This document shows, one piece after another, positions 1 through 9,185 of a stretch of DNA of 64,000 nt. Numbering within the stretch: the stretch's first letter is position 1; every line of letters begins with the position of its first letter. Under the pieces are notes generated by a model. It did not search any database. It was not told the origin of the DNA and saw nothing but the letters and a program-made list of their open reading frames with translations. The DNA is from Rhodospirillales bacterium (GTDB lineage Bacteria > Pseudomonadota > Alphaproteobacteria > TMED109), in NCBI GenBank assembly GCA_028824295.1, contig JAPPED010000034.1:1-64000 (forward strand), written 5' to 3'. The translations under genes were made by a program, and so were the position numbers.

Positions 1-1
1 C

Positions 2-250
2 CGCCCGGAAATGGTGCGAGGAGACTGGATCAAGCCCGGCGCCACCGTGATCGACGTCGGGATCAATCGGATTGAGCGTGCTGGCGCCAGCCGGCTGGTC
101 GGCGATGTTGCCTTTGACGAGGCGCAGCACGTGGCTGGCGCGATCACCCCCGTGCCCGGGGGAGTGGGGCCGATGACCGTCGCCTACCTCCTGCACAATA
201 CGGTGGAGCTTTTTCACCGGCGGCGTGCGGACGGGGCGGCGCAGGCGTGA
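2..250 (+). CDS. folD: FolD C-terminal part (5' end outside window)
   Basis: Bifunctional methylenetetrahydrofolate dehydrogenase / methenyltetrahydrofolate cyclohydrolase, cytosolic one-carbon metabolism. Only the last 82 codons are present; the frame is open from base 2, so the gene enters from the left edge and the ATG at 11 is an internal Met. The fragment carries the family's C-terminal dinucleotide-binding signature, seen as VIDVGINR (about residues 17-24 of the fragment) and the very conserved [12 protein letters not shown] near the end. It ends 17 bp before the stop of convergent mutL. Identity is secure; the missing N-terminal catalytic Lys cannot be checked. Confidence 0.93.
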   Translation, partial: RPEMVRGDWIKPGATVIDVGINRIERAGASRLVGDVAFDEAQHVAGAITPVPGGVGPMTVAYLLHNTVELFHRRRADGAAQA

Positions 251-267
251 GGTCGAGGCGCGACGTG

Positions 268-2085
268 TCAATGCCGCCCGAACAGGCGCTCGAGATCCAC
301 CCGCTTTAGTTCCACAAACGTCGGCCGGCCGTGGTTGCACTGCCCAGCATTCGGGGTTTTCTCCATGTCGCGCAGGAGTGCATCCATTTCCGCGACGGTG
401 AGGACTCGACCGGCCCGGACCGAACCGTGACACGCCATCGTTGAGCACACCTGCTCGATCCGGTCGCGAAGCGTGCCGGCCGAGCCGTGCTCGAGCAGTT
501 CGTCGGCCAGGTCCTGCAGGAGGTCGGCGACGGCCACGTTTCCGAGGATCGTCGGGGTCGCGTGCACCGCAATGGCCTCGTCACCGCTGGCCGTCAGCAC
601 AAGGCCCAGCGATTGCAGCTCCTCGGCACGGTGGCTCAGGATTTCCGCCGCCGCTGGCTCGAGCCGCACCACCTCAGGTGTCAGCAGCATCTGGCTTTGC
701 GGTTCACCCTTGTCGAGGGAGGCCTTGATGCTTTCAAGGACGATCCGCTCATGGGCGGCGTGCTGGTCGACCAGGATGAGCCCGTCGGTCGTCTCGGACA
801 CGATGAACAAGCCATGGAGTTGTGTGCGGGCGCGACCCAACGGTGGCTCGGGGACGGAGGCCAAGGGCGCGTCGGTCCCGGATCTGGCGGGCCAGGCGCT
901 TGAAGCTGGTTCGACCCGGACGCCTTCCGTCTTCCCCGCCGGGTGCGGCAGGGACGCGGCGTCAGGAACCGGCGGCGCGGCCGGGAGGCGGGACGCCTGC
1001 GGTGCTTCGGTGGGGCGGTCGAAATGCAGCCACGGCGCGGCCCGTGCCCGCCTGAGCGTCTGGTCCGTCATGGTAGTGGAGGGTCGCGGTCCCTCCTCGC
1101 GTAGCGCCATACGGACACCTGCCACGATGGCACTCCGGACGGTTTGCGGGTCGCGGAATCTGACTTCTGTCTTGGCGGGATGGACGTTGATGTCCACATC
1201 CCGCATCGCCACGTCGATGTAGAGCGCGACCATGGGCTGGCGGTCATGCGCGATCACACCTTGGTAGGCGCCACGGATGGCGCCGTAGAGGACGCGGTCC
1301 CGCACCACCCGACCGTTCACGAACAGGTATTGCGCGCGCGTGTTGGCCCGGTTGACGGTCGGCAGTGATGCCAGACCGGAGACGCGGGTGGTTCCCCGCT
1401 CGTAGTTGACGTCAACGGCATTGTCTGCGAACGCGTCACCCATGACCGCGCGCAGCCGGTTATCGCGGGCACCGTCGGACCCCGCGGGCACGCGGAGATC
1501 GAGTCGGGTGTGGCCGTCAATCTGGAGCTTGAAGGCAGTGCGCGGGTGAGCCATCGCGAGTTCGCGGATGGTTTGGGATACCGCCATCGCTTCCGCACGG
1601 TCGGACTTCAGGAACTTGAGCCGCGCAGGAGTGGCGCGGAAGAGGTCGGCAACCGTGACTCGGGTACCCCGCGAGATGGCGGCCGGCGTCACGGGGCCAG
1701 TCGATCCGGCGTCTACCGTGATCTCGCAAGCATCCTCGGCGCCATCGGCTCGTGACATCACGGTCAGCCGGCTGACGGAGCCGATCGAGGGAAGCGCTTC
1801 ACCACGGAAACCCAGGGTCTCGATGGCGAACAGATCGTCGTCGGGGAGTTTTGAGGTTGCGTGCCGCTCCACCGCCAGCGCCAGGTCGACAGCATCCATT
1901 CCATGACCGTCGTCGGTAACGGTTATCTCTGTTTTTCCGCCGCTCGCAATGCCAACGGAGATCGCCGCGGCACCGGCATCGAGCGCGTTTTCGATCAGTT
2001 CCTTTACGACGGACGCAGGGCGCTCGACGACTTCGCCTGCGGCAATTCGATTGACCGTTCCTTCAGGGAGCCGGCGGATCGGCAT
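268..2085 (-). CDS. mutL: DNA mismatch repair protein MutL (endonuclease type)
   Basis: Mismatch-repair ATPase and nicking endonuclease acting with MutS. The 605-residue protein has the GHKL ATPase region at the N-terminus (IENALDAGA about 31-39, DDGHGM 58-63, GFRGEAL 92-98) and a C-terminal domain with DQHAAHERIVLE at 440-451, which fits the DQHA(X)2E(X)4E metal/endonuclease motif. ACHG near 551 and CNHGRP near 583 complete the site. This is the MutL class of bacteria that lack MutH. The start at 2085 begins MPIRRLPEG, the normal family N-terminus; the frame stays open upstream but that part lies inside pgi. The pgi stop and the mutL ATG overlap as TAATG, so translation is probably coupled. 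Confidence 0.96.
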   Translation of the reverse strand: MPIRRLPEGTVNRIAAGEVVERPASVVKELIENALDAGAAAISVGIASGGKTEITVTDDGHGMDAVDLALAVERHATSKLPDDDLFAIETLGFRGEALPSIGSVSRLTVMSRADGAEDACEITVDAGSTGPVTPAAISRGTRVTVADLFRATPARLKFLKSDRAEAMAVSQTIRELAMAHPRTAFKLQIDGHTRLDLRVPAGSDGARDNRLRAVMGDAFADNAVDVNYERGTTRVSGLASLPTVNRANTRAQYLFVNGRVVRDRVLYGAIRGAYQGVIAHDRQPMVALYIDVAMRDVDINVHPAKTEVRFRDPQTVRSAIVAGVRMALREEGPRPSTTMTDQTLRRARAAPWLHFDRPTEAPQASRLPAAPPVPDAASLPHPAGKTEGVRVEPASSAWPARSGTDAPLASVPEPPLGRARTQLHGLFIVSETTDGLILVDQHAAHERIVLESIKASLDKGEPQSQMLLTPEVVRLEPAAAEILSHRAEELQSLGLVLTASGDEAIAVHATPTILGNVAVADLLQDLADELLEHGSAGTLRDRIEQVCSTMACHGSVRAGRVLTVAEMDALLRDMEKTPNAGQCNHGRPTFVELKRVDLERLFGRH

Positions 2086-3506
2086 TAGTGCTGGACCTGC
2101 GTCAGGATATCGATGACGCGCTCCTTGGTGCCCTCCACCGCAGGCTGACCGAAGGGATCGATTCCGAGGATGTCGGCGAGGAGGACGGTTTCGATCATGA
2201 GGTGCGCCATCAGGGCACCGTAAGCCACCTGGCTCCGGTGCGCGAACGTAAAGGTACGCACGGGGCGGCCGGAAGCAGACAGGCTCGCGGCAGTCGCATC
2301 CGCATGCGCGTTCCATAGGGATTCAAGCCGGTGGGGAAACCAGCCGGGATACCCGACTGGTTCCGCTGGAATGCGGATGTCGAGCGCGGCCGGGGCGCGC
2401 AGCAACGTAAACATTTGCCCAGGCGGTCCATCCAGCCAAAGCTGCAACTGGCTGTGCTCATCGTCGGTGCCGTACGCGGTCACGGGGGTAAAGCCCTGGT
2501 TGTCTTTCCCCAAGCTTTCGGCCACCAGTTGCCGGTACCACGATTGCAGCGGCTCCATCGCCGATTCGTAGGCGAGCGTGACCAGCGAGGCCGTCCCGTG
2601 ACGCTCATGGAAGGCGGCCATCGCCGCCGCGGATCGGGCGGCCGAACTAAGACCCTCTCTCGGAAATGCGCGGGCCAAGACGGCTCTTCCGCCAGCCAGG
2701 ACATCCGCCTTGCCGCTCTCCGATCCGTCTTGGCCGATGGCCGCTGGCAGGAGCCCGGTGATCGTGAACGCGGCGAACCGGCCGCCCACGTCGGCAGGCA
2801 CATCCAGTACGGGGACCCCGCGTACTTCGGCGAGGGTCCGGAGGGGCGATGATCGAGCTTGAGTCAGGCACACCGTTCGCTGACTGATCGCCTCGGAAGC
2901 CAGCGCCTCGCCGTACCAGTCGAGGAGTATTGCGAAATGGGCGAGCGTTTCGGTGGTGCAGCCAGACTTGCTGATGAAGACGCAGCAGACTCGTTCCTGG
3001 CCGAAGCGGTTCAGTTTCTCCCGAAGATTCGCGCATTCGTCCGGGTTGATGCTGCCGGCAAACGCGATCGAAGGTCGGATGGAACTGTCCCCACCCGTCG
3101 CTAGGGCAAATGCCTTGCCAGCGTGCATGGATCCCCCGCAGCCAACCAGGACCACGAGTTCGGCGTCGCGGGCGAACCGCCGCGCGACGTCGAGATAGGC
3201 GCGGGAAGGGGGCCCGGTGTCCAGGGCCGTAAGGAACGGCAGTCCCCCGTCCCGGTATCGTTCTTCCAGCCGTGAGAGCGCGAGCCGGGCCGCTTGCCGG
3301 TGCTTCGCTTGCCCGCCCGAGTGATCGCACCATGCCGTCAGGTCGGCGCTGACGTCGGAGGCGTCGGACAGGTCCTGGCGTTCGGCGCACGTCGCGTCCG
3401 GGAGGGCATAATTGGTGAGCGGAACGCGGTTCACGGGTACCGCCGGGCCAAAGACCGGCTCACTTGGCAATCTGCCAGGAGTCGAAGCGTCCGCCGGGAC
3501 CAGCAA
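2085..3506 (-). CDS. pgi: Glucose-6-phosphate isomerase
   Basis: Interconverts glucose-6-phosphate and fructose-6-phosphate in the cytosol. The SIS-fold sugar-phosphate loop SKSGCTTE lies at about 179-186 and DVGGRF at 239-244. The segment with QLVAESLGK (325-333) holds the conserved Glu, and the C-terminal signature FGQPAVEGTK ends at Lys461, the expected catalytic lysine. At about 473 residues it is shorter than the E. coli enzyme and resembles compact alphaproteobacterial forms. The start is uncertain: 3506 is a TTG without a clear ribosome site, and an in-frame GTG lies at 3434. It is upstream of and overlaps mutL, an unusual metabolic/repair pairing. Confidence 0.9.
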   Translation of the reverse strand: MLVPADASTPGRLPSEPVFGPAVPVNRVPLTNYALPDATCAERQDLSDASDVSADLTAWCDHSGGQAKHRQAARLALSRLEERYRDGGLPFLTALDTGPPSRAYLDVARRFARDAELVVLVGCGGSMHAGKAFALATGGDSSIRPSIAFAGSINPDECANLREKLNRFGQERVCCVFISKSGCTTETLAHFAILLDWYGEALASEAISQRTVCLTQARSSPLRTLAEVRGVPVLDVPADVGGRFAAFTITGLLPAAIGQDGSESGKADVLAGGRAVLARAFPREGLSSAARSAAAMAAFHERHGTASLVTLAYESAMEPLQSWYRQLVAESLGKDNQGFTPVTAYGTDDEHSQLQLWLDGPPGQMFTLLRAPAALDIRIPAEPVGYPGWFPHRLESLWNAHADATAASLSASGRPVRTFTFAHRSQVAYGALMAHLMIETVLLADILGIDPFGQPAVEGTKERVIDILTQVQH

Positions 3507-3582
3507 GTGCCATTCCCCGCAGGCGTGCAGAGTGATACAAGACCGCAGCCATCACCCTCAAACAAGTTGCGGAGCACTGAGG

Positions 3583-3930
3583 ATGGACACGGTGATTTAC
3601 CACAATCCCAAGTGTAGCAAGTCCCGCGCGACGCTCGCGCTGCTTCGTGAGCACGGGATCGAGCCCGAGATCGTGGAATACCTGAAGACACCGCCTGATG
3701 CCCTGACGCTCACCGAAATTCTTCGCCGACTCGGGATCGCACCGCGTGACCTCATACGCCAGCGGGAATCTGTCTATCGCGAGCGCAATCTCTCTGATCC
3801 CAATCTCGACGACACCGCCCTGATCGCTGCCATGGCGGCGGATCCGATCCTCATCGAGCGGCCGATCGTGCTGCACGGCGGCCGCGCCAGGGTCGGCCGT
3901 CCACCGGAGTCGGTGCTCGAAATCCTCTGA
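3583..3930 (+). CDS. arsC: ArsC/Spx-family arsenate reductase-like protein
   Basis: Thioredoxin-fold protein of the glutaredoxin-dependent ArsC family, 115 residues, the normal family length. The N-terminus reads YHNPKCSKSR (6-15), with the redox Cys11 and the CxxxR arrangement of E. coli-type ArsC; a basic patch with several Arg sits near the C-terminus (HGGRARVGRP). The start at 3583 is chosen because it gives the canonical N-terminus and has GGAG 8 nt upstream; the open frame before it is not conserved. No arsR, arsB or acr3 lies beside it, so a role in arsenate resistance is inferred from family only. It could instead be a general YffB/Spx-like thiol protein. Confidence 0.82.
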   Translation: MDTVIYHNPKCSKSRATLALLREHGIEPEIVEYLKTPPDALTLTEILRRLGIAPRDLIRQRESVYRERNLSDPNLDDTALIAAMAADPILIERPIVLHGGRARVGRPPESVLEIL

Positions 3931-3998
3931 CGTCGGCGAGTGTGCCACGCTGACGGTCGGGTGGCGGCGCACATTGAGCCGGTCGTGATCAAGAACAG

Positions 3999-6044
3999 TT
4001 GCATGGACGGTGGCCCGCTGTGACCCAATCGGCTGACCCGCACGCTTGGCTTCGATGCGCGGACTGGCCAGCTGTCCTGCGCGACCCGGCGGCATTGGAG
4101 CCCGGGATTCGTTCCCACCTTGAGCGGGAGAACCGGCGGACGGAGACGGCGCTTCGGCCAGTCGCCACGCTAAAGGATGACCTGGCGCGCGAACTTCGCG
4201 CGCGGATCCCGGGCAGGGATGCCGACGTTCCGGTCCCGGACGGGGCGTACGCCTATTACCAGCGATTTGAAGAGGGCGGCGAATACCCGATTCTCTGCCG
4301 GGTTCCCGCGGACGGTACGACCGAGGAAGTCTTGCTGGACGGGAACCGAGAGGCGGCCCAAGTCAGCTTCTTCAGGATCGGCGGCGCGCGCCACTCACCC
4401 GACCACGGAACGCTGGCCTATGCAGCCGACCGCAAGGGCTCGGAAAAGTACGAAGTGCGGTTCCTTGCGCTTTCTAGCCGAGCGGAACTCGCCGACCGAT
4501 TGCCGGAGACCCAGGGAGATCTGGCGTGGTCGCTCGATTCCCGGCAGCTGTTCTACACGGTCTTGGATGATCAGCATCGGCCGTGGCAGGTGCGCCGACA
4601 CCGGCTGGGCGACTCCCCCGATTCGGATGAAACGGTATTCACCAGCCCGTCACCGCAGGTGTTTGTCTCCGTCAGTCGGACCGAAAGCGGGCGCTTCATC
4701 CGCATCGATTGCCATGAGCATGCCGATTCTTCCGAGACGTACTTGATCGACGCGTCTCAGCCGGCTTCGGAACCCGTGCCGGTCTGGCCTCGGCGAGAGG
4801 GCGTGCGCTATACGGCGTCGGACCACGACGACCAACTGCTCATGCTTACGAACGACGACGGGGCGGAGGATTTCAAGATAGTTCAGGTCCCCATGAACGG
4901 GGACCGCACGGAGGCGCACGAACTGGTGCCACATCGTGCCGGTGTCTACATACTCGATATGCAGGTGTTCGCGGACTGGCTAGTCCGGTTGGAACGCGTC
5001 GCCGGATTGCCCCGGATCGTGGTCCGCAATCTGCACGACGACGTGGAATACACGATCGATGCAGGAGGGGAAGAAGCCTTCAATCTACAGCTTGTACCCG
5101 GAATGGAGTACGAGGGTCGGGCGGTTCGCTACGTCTACAGTTCCCTCACGACGCCAAGCAGAACATTTGATTTCGATCTGCGTGAGCGAACGGCCGTGCT
5201 CCGAAAGGAGCAGGAAATTCCCGGCGGACATAACGCGGATCAATACGTTACCAGGCGACTGACGGCGCAGAGTGACGACGGCGCGGAGGTGCCAATCTCG
5301 CTGGTGCATCGGCGAGACTTGGTGCTGGATGGCCGCACGCCGCTCCTTCTCTACGGCTACGGTGCCTACGGTCACGCCACGCCGGCCTCGTTCGCCCACA
5401 CCCGCTTCAGCCTGCTCGACCGGGGGTTCGTCTACGCGATCGCGCATGTTCGCGGCGGCACGGAACTGGGCTACGGCTGGTACCTGGATGGCAAGCTGGA
5501 GCACAAGGAGAACAGCTTCACTGATTTCGTTGCGGCGGGACGGGCATTGGTACAGGAGGGGTACACGGCTCGTGGGCGGATCGTTGCGCATGGCGGCAGC
5601 GCAGGAGGCCTGTTGGTGGGGGCGTCGCTAAACAGGGAATCCGACTTGTTCGGATGCGTGATCGCGGAGGTGCCGTTCGTCGACGTGCTAAACACCATGC
5701 TGGACGCTACGCTTCCATTGACTCCGCCGGAGTGGTCGGAATGGGGCGACCCGATCCGCGATGAGGCGGCCCGGGTTCGAATCGGTTCGTACTGTCCCTA
5801 CTCCAATGTGTCGGAACGTCGGTATCCGGCCGTGCTTGCGACCGCTGGTCTAACGGACCCGCGCGTCGGCTATTGGGAACCAGCCAAGTGGATAGCAAAG
5901 CTTCGAGAACATACGACTTCGGCCGCGCCGGTCCTCTTGTGGACCAATCTCGAGGCCGGTCACGGAGGGTCAGCAGGCCGGTTCGCACGCCTTGACGAGG
6001 TTGCACTCGTGTACGCGTTTGCCCTTATGACCGCAGACACATGA
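3999..6044 (+). CDS. ptrB: Oligopeptidase B-like prolyl-oligopeptidase family serine peptidase
   Basis: S9A serine peptidase that cleaves short peptides, usually after Arg or Lys in the oligopeptidase B branch. The N-terminal half (about 60-400) is the beta-propeller gate; the C-terminal alpha/beta hydrolase domain carries GGSAGG with the nucleophile Ser534, the acid in LTDPRV (Asp620) and the base in EAGHGG (His655). This numbering, counted from 3999, is within three residues of E. coli oligopeptidase B, which supports the start. No signal peptide, so cytosolic. The last four bases (ATGA) are shared with the dapE start, which points to translational coupling. Confidence 0.9.
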   Translation: MHGRWPAVTQSADPHAWLRCADWPAVLRDPAALEPGIRSHLERENRRTETALRPVATLKDDLARELRARIPGRDADVPVPDGAYAYYQRFEEGGEYPILCRVPADGTTEEVLLDGNREAAQVSFFRIGGARHSPDHGTLAYAADRKGSEKYEVRFLALSSRAELADRLPETQGDLAWSLDSRQLFYTVLDDQHRPWQVRRHRLGDSPDSDETVFTSPSPQVFVSVSRTESGRFIRIDCHEHADSSETYLIDASQPASEPVPVWPRREGVRYTASDHDDQLLMLTNDDGAEDFKIVQVPMNGDRTEAHELVPHRAGVYILDMQVFADWLVRLERVAGLPRIVVRNLHDDVEYTIDAGGEEAFNLQLVPGMEYEGRAVRYVYSSLTTPSRTFDFDLRERTAVLRKEQEIPGGHNADQYVTRRLTAQSDDGAEVPISLVHRRDLVLDGRTPLLLYGYGAYGHATPASFAHTRFSLLDRGFVYAIAHVRGGTELGYGWYLDGKLEHKENSFTDFVAAGRALVQEGYTARGRIVAHGGSAGGLLVGASLNRESDLFGCVIAEVPFVDVLNTMLDATLPLTPPEWSEWGDPIRDEAARVRIGSYCPYSNVSERRYPAVLATAGLTDPRVGYWEPAKWIAKLREHTTSAAPVLLWTNLEAGHGGSAGRFARLDEVALVYAFALMTADT

Positions 6045-7276
6045 ATACAGACGCCTCAAGTCCATACGGCCGTCTGGCCGATCCGCTGGAACTCGCCCAG
6101 GCGCTGATCCGCTGCCCCAGTGTCACGCCTACCGACGCCGGCGCCCTCGGCGTTCTGGAGGAAGCTCTCGCGGGTCTCGGGTTCTCGTGCAAGCGGCTTT
6201 CCTTCGGAGATCCCGATAGCCAGGGTCCAGATGCGCTGGTCGAGAACCTGTACGCCCGCATCGGCGCAGGCCGACCCAATTTCTGCTTCGCCGGCCATAC
6301 GGACGTTGTGCCGCCCGGCGCCATAGGATCGTGGGACAACGATCCGTTCGCAGGCATCACCCGGAACGGAATCCTGCACGGGCGCGGCGCCTCGGACATG
6401 AAGGGCAGCATCGCCGCATTTGTGGCAGCGTGCTCGAGGTTCCTGCGCGGTTCGCACGCGTACGGCTCAATCAGCCTTTTGATCACGGGTGACGAAGAAA
6501 AAGACGCACGAAACGGCACAGTTCGGGTCCTGGATTGGATGCAGCGGCACGATGAGCATATCGATGCGTGTCTCGTGGGCGAACCGACCAACCCACAGCG
6601 ACTGGGCGACATGATGAAAATTGGCCGTCGCGGCAGTGTCAACGCCAATCTGGTGGTTGAAGGCACGCAAGGGCACGTCGCATATCCGGAACTCGCTGAC
6701 AACCCAATCCCTCGCCTGGTTGCATTGCTTTCGTCGCTCCTGGCGGAGGCGCCGGACAACGGGACCGACCATTTCCAGCCGTCCAACGTGGAAGTTACGT
6801 CGGTGGATGTCGGGAATCCAGTCACCAATGTCATACCAGATAGTGCCACGGCGTGCTTTAACGTGCGGTACAGTCCGGCGCACTCGCCCGAGTCGTTGGA
6901 AAGGTGGCTGCGTGAGCGGCTCGATCGCGCGGCGGCCGGAACCTACCTGCTGGAACTGGACTGGAGCGGGCCGGCGTTCCTTACCGAGCCCGGCCGGTTG
7001 ACGGAAGTGATTTCGCGAGCCGTGGCGGATGTGACGGGGCGACAGCCGGAGGCTTCGACGAGCGGCGGCACGTCCGACGCTCGGTTCATTCAGTCGGTTT
7101 GCCCGGTGGTCGAGTTCGGCGGGGTAGGGAAGACGATGCACCAGGTGAATGAGCACATTCTGATCGAGGATCTGCGGGCACTTGCGGATGTGTACGAACG
7201 GGTTCTCGGGCTTTTCTTCGAGACCGAGGGAGACATTGGCAGGAAGCGGAGCGGCCGGGGGTCGGACGCGGCATGA
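6041..7276 (+). CDS. dapE: Succinyl-diaminopimelate desuccinylase
   Basis: M20 metallohydrolase converting N-succinyl-LL-diaminopimelate to LL-diaminopimelate and succinate in lysine and peptidoglycan synthesis. All expected metal or catalytic positions are visible: the His and Asp in GHTDVVP, the bridging Asp in RGASDMKG, the Glu pair in DEEKDARNG, the Glu in VGEPT and the C-terminal His in KTMHQVNEH. TSGGTSDARF is also typical. At 411 residues it is slightly long because of a basic tail after the last conserved segment. It overlaps ptrB upstream and the monooxygenase downstream by 4 bp each, so the three are probably co-translated although their functions do not obviously match. Confidence 0.93.
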   Translation: MNTDASSPYGRLADPLELAQALIRCPSVTPTDAGALGVLEEALAGLGFSCKRLSFGDPDSQGPDALVENLYARIGAGRPNFCFAGHTDVVPPGAIGSWDNDPFAGITRNGILHGRGASDMKGSIAAFVAACSRFLRGSHAYGSISLLITGDEEKDARNGTVRVLDWMQRHDEHIDACLVGEPTNPQRLGDMMKIGRRGSVNANLVVEGTQGHVAYPELADNPIPRLVALLSSLLAEAPDNGTDHFQPSNVEVTSVDVGNPVTNVIPDSATACFNVRYSPAHSPESLERWLRERLDRAAAGTYLLELDWSGPAFLTEPGRLTEVISRAVADVTGRQPEASTSGGTSDARFIQSVCPVVEFGGVGKTMHQVNEHILIEDLRALADVYERVLGLFFETEGDIGRKRSGRGSDAA

Positions 7277-8967
7277 GCTCGCGGGCGGACGACGATCGTC
7301 CTCCGGAGACCGACGTCGAGTTCGACGTGGTCGTCATCGGCGGCGGGTTCGGCGGCATGTACATGTTGCATCGCCTGCGCGGCGTCGGAATGTCGGCACG
7401 AGCCTATGAGGTCGCGGACGATGTAGGTGGCACGTGGTACTGGAACCGCTATCCGGGTGCGCGATGCGACGTGGAGAGCATGCAGTACTCGTACTCGTTT
7501 TCGGAGGACCTGGAGCAGGACTGGAGCTGGTCGGAAAAGTACGCGTCGCAGCCAGAGATTCTCGAGTACGCCCGGCACGTCGCGGATCGCTTCGATTTGC
7601 GGAGGGATATCCGGTTTCGAACCCGTGTGACGACGGCGAGTTTTGACGAGCAAACGCATCGATGGACGGTTGAGACGAACCGAGGAGACCGGGTAACCGG
7701 GCGGTTCCTCGTTTCGGCGGTGGGCTGTCTGTCCGCCGCCAACTTGCCGGCCTTCGAAGGGATGGACGACTGCCAGGTGCCGATCCTGCACACCGGGCAA
7801 TGGCCGCACCGGGGCTTTGACTTTTCTGGTCTCCGCGTCGGTGTGATCGGGACGGGCTCTTCCGCCATCCAGTCCATTCCGGTCATTGCCCGGGACGCCG
7901 AGTCGGTGGTCGTCTTTCAGCGCACGCCAAACTACGCGGTTCCGGCACGAAACACGCCGATGAACCGAGACTATGAGCGCAGGGTCAAGGCGAGCTATCC
8001 CGACTTCCGTGCCCTGGCCCGCACCCGTATGCCGGCCTTCCTGTTTCAATATGACAAACGCTCGGCTCTGGAGGTGCCGCCTGTTGCCCGCGACCGGCAC
8101 TACGAGGACTACTGGCGTCGGGGCGGACTTGGATTTCTGGGCGCGTTTTCCGACCTTCTGCTGAACCAGGAATCGAACGACAGCGCCGCGGAATTTGTTC
8201 GCGGCAAGATCCGTTCGGTGGTCAAGGATCCGGTGGTTGCCCGGTTGCTGTCGCCCAGCAACGTATTCGGCTGCAAGCGCCTGTGCGTCGATACCGGCTA
8301 CTACGAGACCTTCAATTTGCCGCACGTGAATCTGGTCGACGTGTCCGAGACGCCGATCCGGTGTTTCACCGAAACCGGCTTAGTGGTCGCTGACCGGCGC
8401 TACGACTTCGACGCCATCGTGTGCGCCACCGGATTCGCGGCGATGACAGGATCGCTCGACCGCATACGTATTACTGGTCGAAACGGCATGACATTGAAAG
8501 AGAAGTGGAAGGCGGGTCCCAGAACTTACCTCGGCCTGACATCCGCCGGATTCCCGAACTTCTTCACGGTCACGGGGCCAGGAAGCCCGTCGGTCTTGGC
8601 CAACATGATGCCTGCCATCGAGCAGCACGTGGACTGGATCACACACTGCCTGCTTCGAATGGAAGAGGCCGGTTCTCGGACCATTGAGCCCTTGGCGGCA
8701 AACGAGGATGACTGGGTCGGCCACGTCAACGACGTTGCCAGTGAATCCCTGCGGTCGAGCTGCAGTTCCTGGTACATCGGCGCGAACATTCCAGGCCGTC
8801 CCCGCGTGTTCATGCCGTACATCGGTGGATTTCCGGCGTACCTTGAGCGATGCAACTCAGAAGCCGAGTCGGGCTATGCCGGTTTCGCAATTGAGGGTGG
8901 AGCGCCTGTAGCGCCGCCACGCGCCTTTCCGTGGACGACAAGGTGGTCAGTGGTGACATCGAATTGA
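7273..8967 (+). CDS. Flavoprotein monooxygenase, Baeyer-Villiger/cyclohexanone-monooxygenase type
   Basis: FAD- and NADPH-dependent oxygenase, 564 residues, resembling cyclohexanone monooxygenase. The FAD Rossmann motif GGGFGG is at 23-28, followed by GGTWYWNRYPGARCD, typical of this class. The NADPH Rossmann motif VIGTGSS is near 192-198 and CATGF near 380. The family fingerprint FxGxxxHxxxWP is degenerate: positions 167-178 read CQVPILHTGQWP, so His173 and Trp177 are kept but Phe and Gly are Cys and Val. The substrate cannot be told; steroid, cyclic ketone or long-chain ketone oxidation are all possible. The ATGA overlap with dapE suggests coupled translation. A 6-bp hairpin spans the stop (8964-8980). 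Confidence 0.85.
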   Translation: MSSRADDDRPPETDVEFDVVVIGGGFGGMYMLHRLRGVGMSARAYEVADDVGGTWYWNRYPGARCDVESMQYSYSFSEDLEQDWSWSEKYASQPEILEYARHVADRFDLRRDIRFRTRVTTASFDEQTHRWTVETNRGDRVTGRFLVSAVGCLSAANLPAFEGMDDCQVPILHTGQWPHRGFDFSGLRVGVIGTGSSAIQSIPVIARDAESVVVFQRTPNYAVPARNTPMNRDYERRVKASYPDFRALARTRMPAFLFQYDKRSALEVPPVARDRHYEDYWRRGGLGFLGAFSDLLLNQESNDSAAEFVRGKIRSVVKDPVVARLLSPSNVFGCKRLCVDTGYYETFNLPHVNLVDVSETPIRCFTETGLVVADRRYDFDAIVCATGFAAMTGSLDRIRITGRNGMTLKEKWKAGPRTYLGLTSAGFPNFFTVTGPGSPSVLANMMPAIEQHVDWITHCLLRMEEAGSRTIEPLAANEDDWVGHVNDVASESLRSSCSSWYIGANIPGRPRVFMPYIGGFPAYLERCNSEAESGYAGFAIEGGAPVAPPRAFPWTTRWSVVTSN

Positions 8968-9185
8968 CGTGAGCCGTCAAGCGTCCACCATCGGGCGAAT
9001 TCTCAGTTGCGGCTATGTTTAGTCTGATTCAAGCGTACGAGGATTGCTAGCGGCGACGGGCGGACAGGCGCTTGGTGCCGCTAGGCCGCGCCAACCGGCA
9101 CCCCCTGCTGCCCACACACGTTCAGGCGTCGTGGGCCGCACCGATTTCGTTGACCCATCCGCGGAGTTCAATTATGTCTAATCCC

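Noticed and set aside
7090-8325. 411-codon open frame antisense to the monooxygenase
   Set aside because: High-GC shadow of a clear FAD/NADPH oxygenase gene; composition is Arg/Pro/His rich and no motif is recognised.
9174-9185. Upstream ATG of the SRAP gene as start
   Set aside because: It would place the catalytic Cys at residue 6 rather than 2, incompatible with the SRAP mechanism.
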